From assembly GCA_003165195.1 (NCBI GenBank), contig PLSP01000024.1:1-46505 (forward strand): DNA of 46,505 nucleotides. The letters are read 5' to 3'. The notes beneath the pieces were generated by a model, which made no database searches, was not told where the DNA came from, and was given only the letters and a program-made list of their open reading frames with translations. Below, piece by piece: positions 8,156 to 16,416 of the stretch (its first letter is position 1; every line of letters starts with the position of its first letter). The position numbers were made by a program, and so were the translations under genes. The stretch comes from Candidatus Bathyarchaeota archaeon. GTDB taxonomy: Archaea > Thermoproteota > Bathyarchaeia > Bathyarchaeales > Bathycorpusculaceae.

Positions 8156-9439
8156 ATGAAGATCGCTTTGATTAACACTCCGCTGGTTGGACGTGGTGGC
8201 GGCCAAAGGCAAATTTTGAAATTAGCCGTTGAACTTCAACGGTTCGGGCATGAAGTAGAAATTTTTACAAGCGCACTTAACAAAGAAAAATGTTATCCGG
8301 ATATGATAGAGAAATTAAAGGTAACTGTGATTCCGCATCCTCTAGGCAGGAAAATGCCAAAAATGTTTATCCCTTCAGAGATTCTGCAGAAATCGAACGT
8401 TGACGAAGAAAGCGAAGTTGCGGGGGCAACTTCTTCCTTGCGTAGTTGGATGCGGAGAGCTATTGGGAGACAATTTTACACCATACCTTACGAGTTTCCA
8501 TCCATGATAAACATAGGTAGAAAGATACCCAAAGGCTTCGACGTAATCAACAACCACAATTTTCCATCAGAATGGGCAGCTTTCACTGCAAAAAAGAGAT
8601 TAAACGTCCCAGTTGTATGGATGTGTAATGAACCCCCAATTTGGTTTTATACGCCCGAATCAAGAAGGGGCTTGCGCAAGATTAATTGGCCAATTTACGA
8701 AATAATAGATAAAACTGCAGCAGATTACATCGATGAGATTTTAGTTTTGTCAAAAATTGCTCAAGACCATGCAGACAAAGCCTATCACCGATCATCTAGG
8801 ATTGTTAGAAGCGGTGTAGATGTTGAACATTTTCATAATGCTTCAGGAAAAGATATCCGAGAGAAATATGGATTGGAGAAAGACTTTGTTTTGTTGCAGG
8901 TCGCCAATTTCCAACTTAGCAAAGGGCAAGTTCACTCTATAAAGACACTTTATGAACTTTCCAAAAAATATGACAGAGTAAAGCTGATTCTTGATGGCGG
9001 TGGCCCAAAAGAAGATTTAGTAAAGTTAACGGAAAAATTAGGCGTCAGAGACAAAGTGATTTTTCTACATACTAACGATGATCAAGAGCTTGCAAAGATT
9101 TACGCTGCCTGCGACGTGTTTCTTTTTCCTGAACAGGTAACGTGGGGATTAGCATTAATTGAGGCAATGGCTGGGTCAAAACCCGTTATAGTCTCCAATA
9201 AATGTGGTGCATCAGAAATTATTCAAACCAACGTTAACGGAGTAGTTTTTGACCTATCACATCCAGACGAGATACCCAAACTTGTGGAGGGGTTGATGAA
9301 CAACGCTGAATTGCGAAGAAAAATCGGGGAAAAGGCATACGAATACGTAAAAAGCCATTTGTCCTGGGAAAAATATGCTAGGGCGATGGAAATAATCTTT
9401 GAAGAGTCAATCTTGAGATTTAAACAAAAAACCAGTTAG
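8156..9439 (+). CDS. GT4 family glycosyltransferase (paralogue B)
   Basis: A 427-residue GT-B glycosyltransferase. It starts MKIALINTPLVGRGGGQRQI and shares long stretches with the gene at 5066, including GFDVINNHNxPSEWAAF and VWMCNEPPxWF. The donor domain holds LLQVANFQLSKGQVHSIKTL, LILDGGGP and GLALIEAMAGSKPVIVS. As in paralogue A, the usual first glutamate of the E-x7-E motif is displaced (EQVTWGL, valine at the expected position). It is 20 residues longer than A because of an insertion near 80-110 (EILQKSNVDEESEVAGA). The two copies face opposite ways around the nucleotidyltransferase/epimerase pair. Confidence 0.9.
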   Translation: MKIALINTPLVGRGGGQRQILKLAVELQRFGHEVEIFTSALNKEKCYPDMIEKLKVTVIPHPLGRKMPKMFIPSEILQKSNVDEESEVAGATSSLRSWMRRAIGRQFYTIPYEFPSMINIGRKIPKGFDVINNHNFPSEWAAFTAKKRLNVPVVWMCNEPPIWFYTPESRRGLRKINWPIYEIIDKTAADYIDEILVLSKIAQDHADKAYHRSSRIVRSGVDVEHFHNASGKDIREKYGLEKDFVLLQVANFQLSKGQVHSIKTLYELSKKYDRVKLILDGGGPKEDLVKLTEKLGVRDKVIFLHTNDDQELAKIYAACDVFLFPEQVTWGLALIEAMAGSKPVIVSNKCGASEIIQTNVNGVVFDLSHPDEIPKLVEGLMNNAELRRKIGEKAYEYVKSHLSWEKYARAMEIIFEESILRFKQKTS

Positions 9440-9489
9440 ATAATAGAACACAAATTCCGCCATGCTTTTTTGTAGTTTTTTTTGCGCTG

Positions 9490-9500
9490 TTTATATAAAT
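9490..9500 (+). promoter_or_regulatory. TATA box for the GT2 gene at 9526
   Basis: TTTATATAAAT is a near-consensus archaeal TATA box centred at 9495, 31 bases before the TTG at 9526. No Shine-Dalgarno sequence lies before the TTG, so a leaderless transcript is likely. This is the cleanest example of that layout in the window. Confidence 0.6.
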
Positions 9501-9525
9501 AGCAAATGTTCTTTAGATATTCCAG

Positions 9526-10431
9526 TTGAAGTCTAAATTCTCTCCTGGGAATGGCATGATTGGCAAAGTTGATTTGGTGATGTGGACTAAAAACGGCGCG
9601 CAAACGTTGCCAGCAGTACTCAAAAGAATAAGCTTAGTTATACCAGCAGAATTTGTAGGTAAAAAAATAATCGTTGACGATGCAAGTACCGACGAAACCA
9701 CACGCATCGCCAAGTCTTTCGGGTGGCAGGTAGTGCCCAACAGAGGAACTGGAATAAGCGACGGCGCAAACACCGCCCTCCAACAAGTCACTTTAGACTA
9801 CTTTGTTAGCTTCGAACAGGACCTTTTGCTGGCTCAAGATTGGTGGCAAAAAATCACGCCTCTGATGAAAGACCCTAAAGTCGCCGTTGCGTCAGGTATG
9901 CGTTTTGCTGACAAGCCGATCGGCGTTAAAAAAATGCAAGAATACGTCGGACGGAAGTATCGCGGTGAGGCAAAATTGTCCCCATGGCTCAAGTCAAGAG
10001 ACATGTCTGCATTTACATTGGGCAAGACATTAGACAACACTATTTACAAAACACGGGTTATTAGAGAACTCGGCGGCTTTCCAAAGCTGCAAGTTAACGC
10101 GGGAGTCGACACTACGCTAGCCTACGAAGTTAGTGAGGCAGGCTACCATTGGATTGTCAATTATAACTTGCAGTCAATTCATTTACGCAAGGGGCTAAAA
10201 CAAGAGCTGAATCACCAATATTTCTACGGGCAACAACTCTATGCGATATGGCACAAAATTGGAGATAAGCGTCCGCCCGTGACAAAGATTGGTGTCATCC
10301 GTCGGTTTGTCATGTCGCCTTTTACCGGCTTATTTATGGCGTTCCAAACAAGAGAACCGTCTTTAATTTACATTCATCCACTAATTAGATTCTACTATAT
10401 GAAAGGGCTTCTTCAAACCACCAAAATATAG
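9526..10431 (+). CDS. GT2 family glycosyltransferase
   Basis: A 301-residue GT-A fold enzyme. The N-terminal nucleotide-binding segment is VDLVMWTKNGAQTLPAVLKR, followed by KIIVDDASTDETTRIAKSF, the classic GT2 aspartate pair. The metal-binding region reads FVSFEQDLLLAQDWW, with EQD in place of a textbook DxD. LGGFPKLQVNAGVDTTLAYE supplies the later acidic site. No clear membrane helix is present. The start is TTG, chosen because of the TATA box 31 bases upstream. It is likely cytoplasmic, acting on a lipid-linked or NDP-sugar pathway intermediate. A hairpin with a T-tract follows the gene. Confidence 0.87.
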   Translation: MKSKFSPGNGMIGKVDLVMWTKNGAQTLPAVLKRISLVIPAEFVGKKIIVDDASTDETTRIAKSFGWQVVPNRGTGISDGANTALQQVTLDYFVSFEQDLLLAQDWWQKITPLMKDPKVAVASGMRFADKPIGVKKMQEYVGRKYRGEAKLSPWLKSRDMSAFTLGKTLDNTIYKTRVIRELGGFPKLQVNAGVDTTLAYEVSEAGYHWIVNYNLQSIHLRKGLKQELNHQYFYGQQLYAIWHKIGDKRPPVTKIGVIRRFVMSPFTGLFMAFQTREPSLIYIHPLIRFYYMKGLLQTTKI

Positions 10432-10471
10432 GGTGCTTCAATTTTAAGAATTTCAAAGGTTCATTTAACTC

Positions 10472-10491
10472 ACGGGGTAACCCCGTTTTTT
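10472..10491 (+). terminator. Hairpin plus T-tract terminator
   Basis: ACGGGG-TAA-CCCCGT forms a perfect 6-bp GC-rich stem with a 3-base loop and runs straight into TTTTTT. It looks like a bacterial intrinsic terminator, 40 bases after the GT2 stop. Archaeal RNA polymerase mainly needs the T-tract; the hairpin would add pausing. Confidence 0.6.
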
Positions 10492-10590
10492 CAAATGGCT
10501 TCTGGTTAATCTTCACATTGAGTGCAAAAAGCGGAAAAAGCCTATAATGATGCTTGTAGACTCTTTAATTAAATTGGAGATTTAACCGTA

Positions 10591-12087
10591 GTGGCAAATG
10601 AGCAAGCCGTTATAAAGATAAGGCTAGATGTGGATTACGCCTATCCCTCAAGAACAAAGAGCTTCGCGTACTTAGCCTTGGGAATCAAGAAAAAAACCGG
10701 CAGAGACTACCTTAAAAACTCTAAAATCATAGCCAAAATGGTTAATGAGTCTCCAAAACAAGTTATGGCGTACTGGTTTTTTACGCCATTCACAATTCCA
10801 GACAAAAAACTGCTCGCTTTGCTTGATCCACAGAGACACGAAGTTGCACTCCATCTAGTAAATGACGCCTATAGAGAATGGAAAATACTGGAAAACGAAA
10901 CCTACCGAACGGTAAAATACTACAGTATCCATGGGACCTCACGAGTCTTTGCTCAACTATTATGGGGACGAAAGTTCGGGCAAAAGCAAGCAAAAGTTCC
11001 CAGCGATTTCCCTTTAAAATCCTTCCATGATTTTACGACTTACAGTTTAGATGTTGGACGCCACGAAGAAGGAGCAGATTTCATTAGGGAACATGCAGAA
11101 GGATTGATTCAAGATAAATTGGTACTGGCAATCCATCCTGAATGGCTTTTTAACAAAGGAAGAATCAACCCGCGAGGCCCATATTATGATGTTTTAAAGG
11201 ATATTTTAGATATTGACCATGACTTTGGGTCTCTGCATGTAAAAAAGAGAGCCTCCGTCAAAATAGCTCACAACGTCCAAGAATACGAAAGAAACCTTAA
11301 CGTAACCGACGCTTTCATTGAAAAATTGTGGGAAAGAAGCATAGACATTTTCACGTTTTTGGAAAGGAAATGGTGCTGTCCAGTCACTAATCCTCCGAGC
11401 ACTTGGATAAAAACAGAGGACAACGTTGGTTTGTTGGATATAAAGGATTACGCCACTTGGTGGAGCGATGTTGGAAAGAAAACTCGAAATATGGTTCGTC
11501 GAGCAGAAAAAAGCGGTGTAAACGTCACGGTTGTCGAGCCAAGCGAGAAATTAGCAGAAGGCATCTGGAAAATCTATAATGAAACCCCGATCAGACAAGA
11601 TAGAGCATTCTCACACTTTAAAGAACCACTAAAATCGGTTCTTGGAAACGTCATGGGAGCAAAAAACTCGATCTTTATCGGCGCATACCTACAAGGTGAA
11701 CTTGTAGGTTTCATCCAACTATCCAACGGAGACGATGTAACTGTTATCGCCCAAATACTCGCTATGCAGAAACATTGGGATAAGGCTTTAAACAATGCGC
11801 TTCTCGCCAAAGCCGTTGATGTCTGTGCATCCAACGGCATACGTTGGCTCATGTATGGTCGAATAGGCAACCACCCTTCGCTTGACAAGTTCAAAGAAAG
11901 CAATGGATTCATTAAGTTTCCAATAACACGATATTACATCCCCCTAACGAGAAAAGGCAAAATAGCTATGCGACTATGTTTACATAGGGATGTTAAAGAT
12001 GCTTTGCCGCAGTTTATCAAAAATCCGCTTATCCCCACTTTGAACTGGGTGAGCAGGAACAAAGTACGCTTAAGACGCCAAAAATAG
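10591..12087 (+). CDS. NodB-like deacetylase fused to FemAB-like acyltransferase
   Basis: A 498-residue protein with two apparent catalytic halves. Residues 1-220 resemble a polysaccharide deacetylase barrel: acidic pair D13/D15 in IRLDVDY, H83 and H88 in RHEVALH, H114 in YYSIHG and H182 in AIHPEW. Residues about 285-480 resemble FemAB/GNAT-type acyltransferases, with KKTRNMVRRAEKSGVNVTVV, FIGAYLQGELVGFI and RWLMYGRIGNHPSLDKFK. Together they could remove an acetyl group from an amino sugar and attach another acyl or aminoacyl group. The start is GTG with GGAG about 12 bases upstream. Both domain calls are by motif and both substrates are inferred from the surrounding glycan genes. Confidence 0.72.
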   Translation: MANEQAVIKIRLDVDYAYPSRTKSFAYLALGIKKKTGRDYLKNSKIIAKMVNESPKQVMAYWFFTPFTIPDKKLLALLDPQRHEVALHLVNDAYREWKILENETYRTVKYYSIHGTSRVFAQLLWGRKFGQKQAKVPSDFPLKSFHDFTTYSLDVGRHEEGADFIREHAEGLIQDKLVLAIHPEWLFNKGRINPRGPYYDVLKDILDIDHDFGSLHVKKRASVKIAHNVQEYERNLNVTDAFIEKLWERSIDIFTFLERKWCCPVTNPPSTWIKTEDNVGLLDIKDYATWWSDVGKKTRNMVRRAEKSGVNVTVVEPSEKLAEGIWKIYNETPIRQDRAFSHFKEPLKSVLGNVMGAKNSIFIGAYLQGELVGFIQLSNGDDVTVIAQILAMQKHWDKALNNALLAKAVDVCASNGIRWLMYGRIGNHPSLDKFKESNGFIKFPITRYYIPLTRKGKIAMRLCLHRDVKDALPQFIKNPLIPTLNWVSRNKVRLRRQK

Positions 12088-12088
12088 T

Positions 12089-12105
12089 GTCAAAAAGTTT
12101 TTGAC
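12089..12105 (+). terminator. A/T hairpin after the deacetylase-FemAB gene
   Basis: GTCAAAAA-G-TTTTTGAC is a perfect 8-bp inverted repeat with a one-base spacer. It begins 2 bases after the stop codon and includes a T5 run. It could terminate transcription on either strand. Confidence 0.35.
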
Positions 12106-12245
12106 CCAAAATACTACATTAAGGCATTTAGAACCTTTTTTGAGAAAGATAGAATGTTAACTTGATTACTTGAAGGCAGGTCAGGTGTTCGGGGCAATAT
12201 TTTTCATCTACCAGCTTTTCGGTATATCTTTAAATCAAGGCGAGG

Positions 12246-12257
12246 TTATTTAATTTC
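12246..12257 (+). promoter_or_regulatory. TATA box for the DUF3131-like gene
   Basis: TTATTTAATTTC is centred about 31 bases before the TTG at 12283, matching the leaderless spacing seen at 9490 and 6333. A second AT-rich element (TATATCTTTAAATC, 12223-12236) lies further upstream and could be an alternative. Confidence 0.35.
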
Positions 12258-12282
12258 AATAATCGCCTCACAAGGTTGAGCG

Positions 12283-13845
12283 TTGACTCCCATGGAGAAG
12301 GGAACTTTCACCATTCACAACCAAAACCATTGTTCCACAGCAATACAAAAGTGGGTCAGTTACGAAAAAGTTAGCTCAACTATGAGGACTGCATTTTTTT
12401 CTTTTCAAACAGCTGTAACGGTTAAAAACAAGAACAGCTTTTTCGGGCATAATCGCTGGCTAAATAGCAAAAAGGCAAAAAGCCTGATAGTTCTAGCGAT
12501 TATTGCTGTTATGTTAATCTCTATTTTTGCTTTCTTGCCAAAACAAGATGAAAGCAAGGCTATTGTTCCACAAGCTACTGATAACCCGACAGCTATGGCA
12601 ACAGCAACACCCTCTGTTACGGCAACCCCTAGTAAATCAGGAGGTTCAGTACTTTCAAGTTTGGGGCAGTTCATCAATTCTATGGTAGGTATTGCACCTA
12701 CCCCTGTTCCCACCCCTAAACCGCCCGGAGTATTAGCGTCAGCTCAAACCATCAACAGTACTGTCTGGCGGGCGGTAGCGGCGAATGCGTGGGCTTATTT
12801 CCAACCAGATATTGGTGTAGATTCCACAACTGGGCTTCCTTTTGCAACTGCCCCTGTTTTCACCGATTGGGATTTAGGCGCCTATATTCAAGCGGTTATT
12901 GATGCCCAGAAAATAGGTCTGATAAGCAATCAAAGTGATTGGAGTTTTAATGCAAGAATGGATAAAGTTTTAACTTTTTTGGAAACTCGTCCACTTAATG
13001 CCACAACTAATTATCCATATCAATTCTACCAATCGACTGACGGACAAGATGACCATGCAGATTCAGATCAGTCAACGCAACCTATCGATCTTATTGACAC
13101 GGGACGGTTGTTTGATGCTCTTAACAATCTTAAAACTTACGACGCTAACTTGACGTCTAGAATAAATAATTTTGTTTACAATGTTTACGGTAATAGAACA
13201 AACTATGCCGCTCTAGTTCCGCACATAAAGAGTGATGTTCTAACAGACAATAGCATTTACGCTTACTATTGTTGGAGTGGGTTTGCAAGTTTTTGGCCTA
13301 ATAACCTTACTAATGTTCAAAGCACAATTCTCAACAATATTTTTTCTGCTGGAAATGTTACAGCATTAGGCAATGTTTCGTTACCTAAAGCAACTATAAC
13401 AGGTGATCCGCTATTTTGTTCAGTTTTTGAACTTAACAATACTGATCCCAGGTTGATGGCTTTAGCAAATCAAGTTTTTTCAGCTTCTGAAGCGTATTAT
13501 AATGTCACTGGTTATTATCGAGCTTTTGGTGAAGGACCAAATTTCACAGGCGGCTGGGAATGGGAATGGGTGGTTTTGCCTAATGGTCAAACTTGGATTC
13601 TGGACACAGCTGATTCAAATTCGTCCCCGATAGCGTATACAAAAATCGCAATGAGCTTTCTTGCTATTTATAACACAACTTATTCCCAGAACTTGTCGAT
13701 TTTTCTTGAGAATACTCTTCCTACTCCCAATAACGGATATTTTGAGGGGGTTGATGACGCTGGGGAGGCACTTATGATTATAGGTGATCTTACAAACAGT
13801 TTAATCTTAGACGCCGCACTTTACGCCATACAGACTGGCCCGTAG
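12283..13845 (+). CDS. Membrane-anchored DUF3131-like surface protein
   Basis: A 520-residue protein. After a cytoplasmic stretch there is one membrane segment at about 67-85 (SLIVLAIIAVMLISIFAFL). A Thr/Pro/Ser-rich linker follows (about 90-150, with PTPVPTPKPPG), then a globular domain outside the cell. That domain matches DUF3131-type helical repeats: WRAVAANAWAYFQPD, DSTTGLPFATAPVFTDWDLG and MDKVLTFLETRPLN, resembling an (alpha/alpha)6 glycosidase toroid. Many N-x-T/S sites suggest N-glycosylation. Candidate starts are TTG 12283 or ATG 12292. Binding or processing of surface polysaccharide is inferred from fold and location; no catalytic residues are proven. Confidence 0.72.
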   Translation: MTPMEKGTFTIHNQNHCSTAIQKWVSYEKVSSTMRTAFFSFQTAVTVKNKNSFFGHNRWLNSKKAKSLIVLAIIAVMLISIFAFLPKQDESKAIVPQATDNPTAMATATPSVTATPSKSGGSVLSSLGQFINSMVGIAPTPVPTPKPPGVLASAQTINSTVWRAVAANAWAYFQPDIGVDSTTGLPFATAPVFTDWDLGAYIQAVIDAQKIGLISNQSDWSFNARMDKVLTFLETRPLNATTNYPYQFYQSTDGQDDHADSDQSTQPIDLIDTGRLFDALNNLKTYDANLTSRINNFVYNVYGNRTNYAALVPHIKSDVLTDNSIYAYYCWSGFASFWPNNLTNVQSTILNNIFSAGNVTALGNVSLPKATITGDPLFCSVFELNNTDPRLMALANQVFSASEAYYNVTGYYRAFGEGPNFTGGWEWEWVVLPNGQTWILDTADSNSSPIAYTKIAMSFLAIYNTTYSQNLSIFLENTLPTPNNGYFEGVDDAGEALMIIGDLTNSLILDAALYAIQTGP

Positions 13846-13938
13846 GTCCAACTTTTTTGCGTCCAGTAACTAAAGATTTTGAGGTCCAAAGCAACCATGG
13901 CGCACTTTTTTTGGCGATAAAAAATAGAAATCTGCAGC

Positions 13939-15030
13939 ATGCAGTTCTTACGAAAATACGATATGGTTAATAATGCTAAGGAGTCTTTTAAACAAAATAA
14001 TTTAAGGTCGATTAACTTGGTCGAACATAAAAATGTGCTTGTAACCGGCGGAGCAGGTTTCATAGGTTCATGGCTCGTTGATGAACTGGTTAATAGAGGT
14101 AATAACGTTGTATCTGTTGACGATTTAAGTGGAGGTTTCCAATCTTACGTTAACGAGAAAAGCAAATTTATCAAGGTTGACCTTAGAGATAACCAAAAAG
14201 TCAGCAAAATCTTTGAGGAAGAAAAATTTGATACAGTTTTCCATTTAGCCGCTTATGCAGCAGAAGGGCAATCCATATTTTCACCAATCGAGATCAACGA
14301 CATCAATATAACGCCTATGAATAACCTGTTAGTTGCCTCGGTAAACAACGACGTTCAAAAATTCGTTTTTACCTCTTCAATGGCTGTCTATGGAAACCAA
14401 CAACCACCATTCAACGAAGATATGCCAACAATGCCTGAAGACCCCTATGGATGTGGCAAAGCTTACTGCGAAAGCATGCTTAAAATATTCTCGCATACCT
14501 ATAACTTTGACTACGTAATTTTAAGACCGCATAATGTTTATGGACCTAGACAAAATCTTTCTGATCCTTTCAGAAATGTCTTAGGGATTTGGATAAATAG
14601 AATCATGAAGGAAAAGGAACCATACATTTTTGGAGACGGCGCGCAAGAACGAGCTTTTTCCTACATCGCCGACTTAGCGCCTGCAATCGCAAGGGCAGGA
14701 TTTGAAAGCAAAGCTAACGGCCAAATAATTAACGTAGGAAGTAAGGAGGTCACAACAATAAATGAGGCATGCCAAGTTGTCTTAAAAGCCATGGGTAGCA
14801 AGCTCAAGCCTATTTACCTGGATAAAAGACCTGGAGAAGTAAAATATGCTTATTGCACGGTCGAAAAATCTGAAAAGATTCTCAATTACAAAACGGCTAC
14901 TACATTATCGGAAGGTATCAAGATGATGGTCAAGTGGGCAAAAAAGGTGGGTCCACAAGAGCCAACTTATAGGTTGCCACTTGAGATAACTAAAAAAGCG
15001 CCTCAAGTATGGAAAGAAAAACTAGTTTAA
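13939..15030 (+). CDS. UDP-glucose 4-epimerase-like NAD-dependent epimerase
   Basis: A 363-residue extended SDR. The NAD-binding motif VLVTGGAGFIGSWLVDEL starts near residue 34, later than usual, so there is an N-terminal extension. The ATG at 13969 (MVNNAKESF) is an alternative start. Further motifs are DTVFHLAAYAAEG, TSSMAVYG, the catalytic YxxxK in DPYGCGKAYCE, and LRPHNVYGPRQNLSDP, which is typical of GalE/WbpP-type UDP-hexose epimerases. FSYIADLAPAIARAG completes the substrate domain. It probably supplies UDP-galactose, UDP-GalNAc or a uronate form for the island's transferases; the exact sugar is not readable. Confidence 0.88.
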   Translation: MQFLRKYDMVNNAKESFKQNNLRSINLVEHKNVLVTGGAGFIGSWLVDELVNRGNNVVSVDDLSGGFQSYVNEKSKFIKVDLRDNQKVSKIFEEEKFDTVFHLAAYAAEGQSIFSPIEINDINITPMNNLLVASVNNDVQKFVFTSSMAVYGNQQPPFNEDMPTMPEDPYGCGKAYCESMLKIFSHTYNFDYVILRPHNVYGPRQNLSDPFRNVLGIWINRIMKEKEPYIFGDGAQERAFSYIADLAPAIARAGFESKANGQIINVGSKEVTTINEACQVVLKAMGSKLKPIYLDKRPGEVKYAYCTVEKSEKILNYKTATTLSEGIKMMVKWAKKVGPQEPTYRLPLEITKKAPQVWKEKLV

Positions 15031-15061
15031 ATAAATCCCAGCAAAGAGCCTAATCTACAAG

Positions 15062-15074
15062 TCTATATTTATAC
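15062..15074 (+). promoter_or_regulatory. TATA box for the GT2 gene at 15083/15092
   Basis: TCTATATTTATAC is a good TATA box. It is too close to the GTG at 15083 for that codon to sit inside a normal transcript. The second GTG at 15092 lies about 23 bases from its centre, so the box favours 15092 as the start. Confidence 0.4.
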
Positions 15075-15091
15075 TTGAAGGGGTGTGTCTG

Positions 15092-16063
15092 GTGGCTTAT
15101 CCGCTTACCTATGTAGTCATCATTAATTGGAATGGCAAAGAGGTTTTGCGTAAGTGCCTTACTACTTTCTTGGTCAATACAAAAGGCCCGAACTGCCGAT
15201 TAATTATAGTAGACAATGCAAGCACCGATGGGTCAATTGCGATGTTACAAGAAAACTTTCCCCACATTCAACTGATAAAAAACAAAGCTAACATGGGTTT
15301 CTCCATCGCAAACAATCAAGGCATCAAGATTGCTCTCGCAAATGGCGCAAAACAGGTTTTGCTCCTAAACAATGACATCGAAATCACCGACAACAAATGG
15401 CTCGAAACTCTCACTGAGATTTTGGAGTCTGACCCAAAGATCGGTATCGTAGGCTGCAAACTGCTCTATCCAGATGGAACAATTCAGCATGCTGGCGGAG
15501 TGATTAAACTGAGGGGTGCATACCACAGAGGTGATAGAGAAAAAGACGTAGGACATTATGATCAAGTTCAGTTTGTTGACTATGTCACAGGAGCTGCATT
15601 GTTGATTAAAGCGAAGGTTATACGGGAAATTGGGCTCTTAGACGAAGGGTTCTCGCCCATTTACTGGGAAGACTGTGACTGGTGCGTCAGAGCAAGATTG
15701 TACGGATACAAAATCGCTTACACCCCGAAACCAGCCCTCATCCACCATTGCGGTAAGGATACAGCCAAATTTGGCAGCATCAAAAAATATTTCATCATTA
15801 GAAAAAGCACCATTCGATTCATTCTTCTAAACTTCCAACTGAAAGACATAGCAAAACGTTTAGTTTTGTTTGAGACAAAAGCGGCTATGGCATGTATAGT
15901 TGGGCGTAACCATAAGGGACCGTTGCCTTTCAGCCTTAGGTCAGATGCCTCAATCCGATTGACGCTTTTTGTAAATGAATGGTTACCTAGCATTAGAGAC
16001 TTGAAAGGCATAATTGTATTGAGACGTCAGAGATTCATGTTTGGTGAAAAATTGAATCTCTAA
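15092..16063 (+). CDS. GT2 family glycosyltransferase (rhamnosyltransferase-like)
   Basis: About 323 residues from GTG 15092 (MAYPLTYVVIINWNG); an in-frame GTG at 15083 would add three residues. GT2 motifs are clear: VVIINWNGKEVLRKCL, LIIVDNASTDGSIAML, NMGFSIANNQGI, and the metal site LLLNNDIEI. EDCDWCVRARLYGYKIAYTP near 200 is the acidic pair of the rhamnosyltransferase-like subgroup. The C-terminal 80 residues are basic and amphipathic and may contact the membrane. A TATA box at 15062-15074 suggests its own transcript. Sugar and acceptor are not determined. Confidence 0.9.
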   Translation: MAYPLTYVVIINWNGKEVLRKCLTTFLVNTKGPNCRLIIVDNASTDGSIAMLQENFPHIQLIKNKANMGFSIANNQGIKIALANGAKQVLLLNNDIEITDNKWLETLTEILESDPKIGIVGCKLLYPDGTIQHAGGVIKLRGAYHRGDREKDVGHYDQVQFVDYVTGAALLIKAKVIREIGLLDEGFSPIYWEDCDWCVRARLYGYKIAYTPKPALIHHCGKDTAKFGSIKKYFIIRKSTIRFILLNFQLKDIAKRLVLFETKAAMACIVGRNHKGPLPFSLRSDASIRLTLFVNEWLPSIRDLKGIIVLRRQRFMFGEKLNL

Positions 16064-16416
16064 CTTGCCAAACTACCTTACTTTATGGTAGATACTTGCA
16101 GGTTGGCTATCTATCAGTTTTGCCCTAAATCTTGCAAGACCTGACTTGCCCAGTCCTGCCTAACGTTTCTCTTTCTTGTTCGTTGACCAAATAGCTCTTC
16201 TAAAACCCCGTAGCTCTACAGCTATGTTAATTTTCTTGCAGTAAAATTCAGTTACCTCAAAATCCTTGTTTTTGTCACTAGATATTTATTTTGTAACCAG
16301 ACATCCAATTCCAAATTCGATATGGGTTCCACCGGCTAATCGCTACAAAAAGAGGTGTTTCGCGAAATCACATTGAAGTTCATTTGGCATAAGGTCTAGC
16401 CAGAACCCCCAGGTAC
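16064..16416. other. Intergenic stretch between convergent GT2 and FkbM genes
   Basis: 353 bases without a convincing gene on either strand. Near its left end CTACC-TTACTTTAT-GGTAG (about 16071-16090) can form a small hairpin. T-rich runs suit transcription end signals for the two convergent genes. I see no tRNA, repeat or decayed coding frame. Confidence 0.5.
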
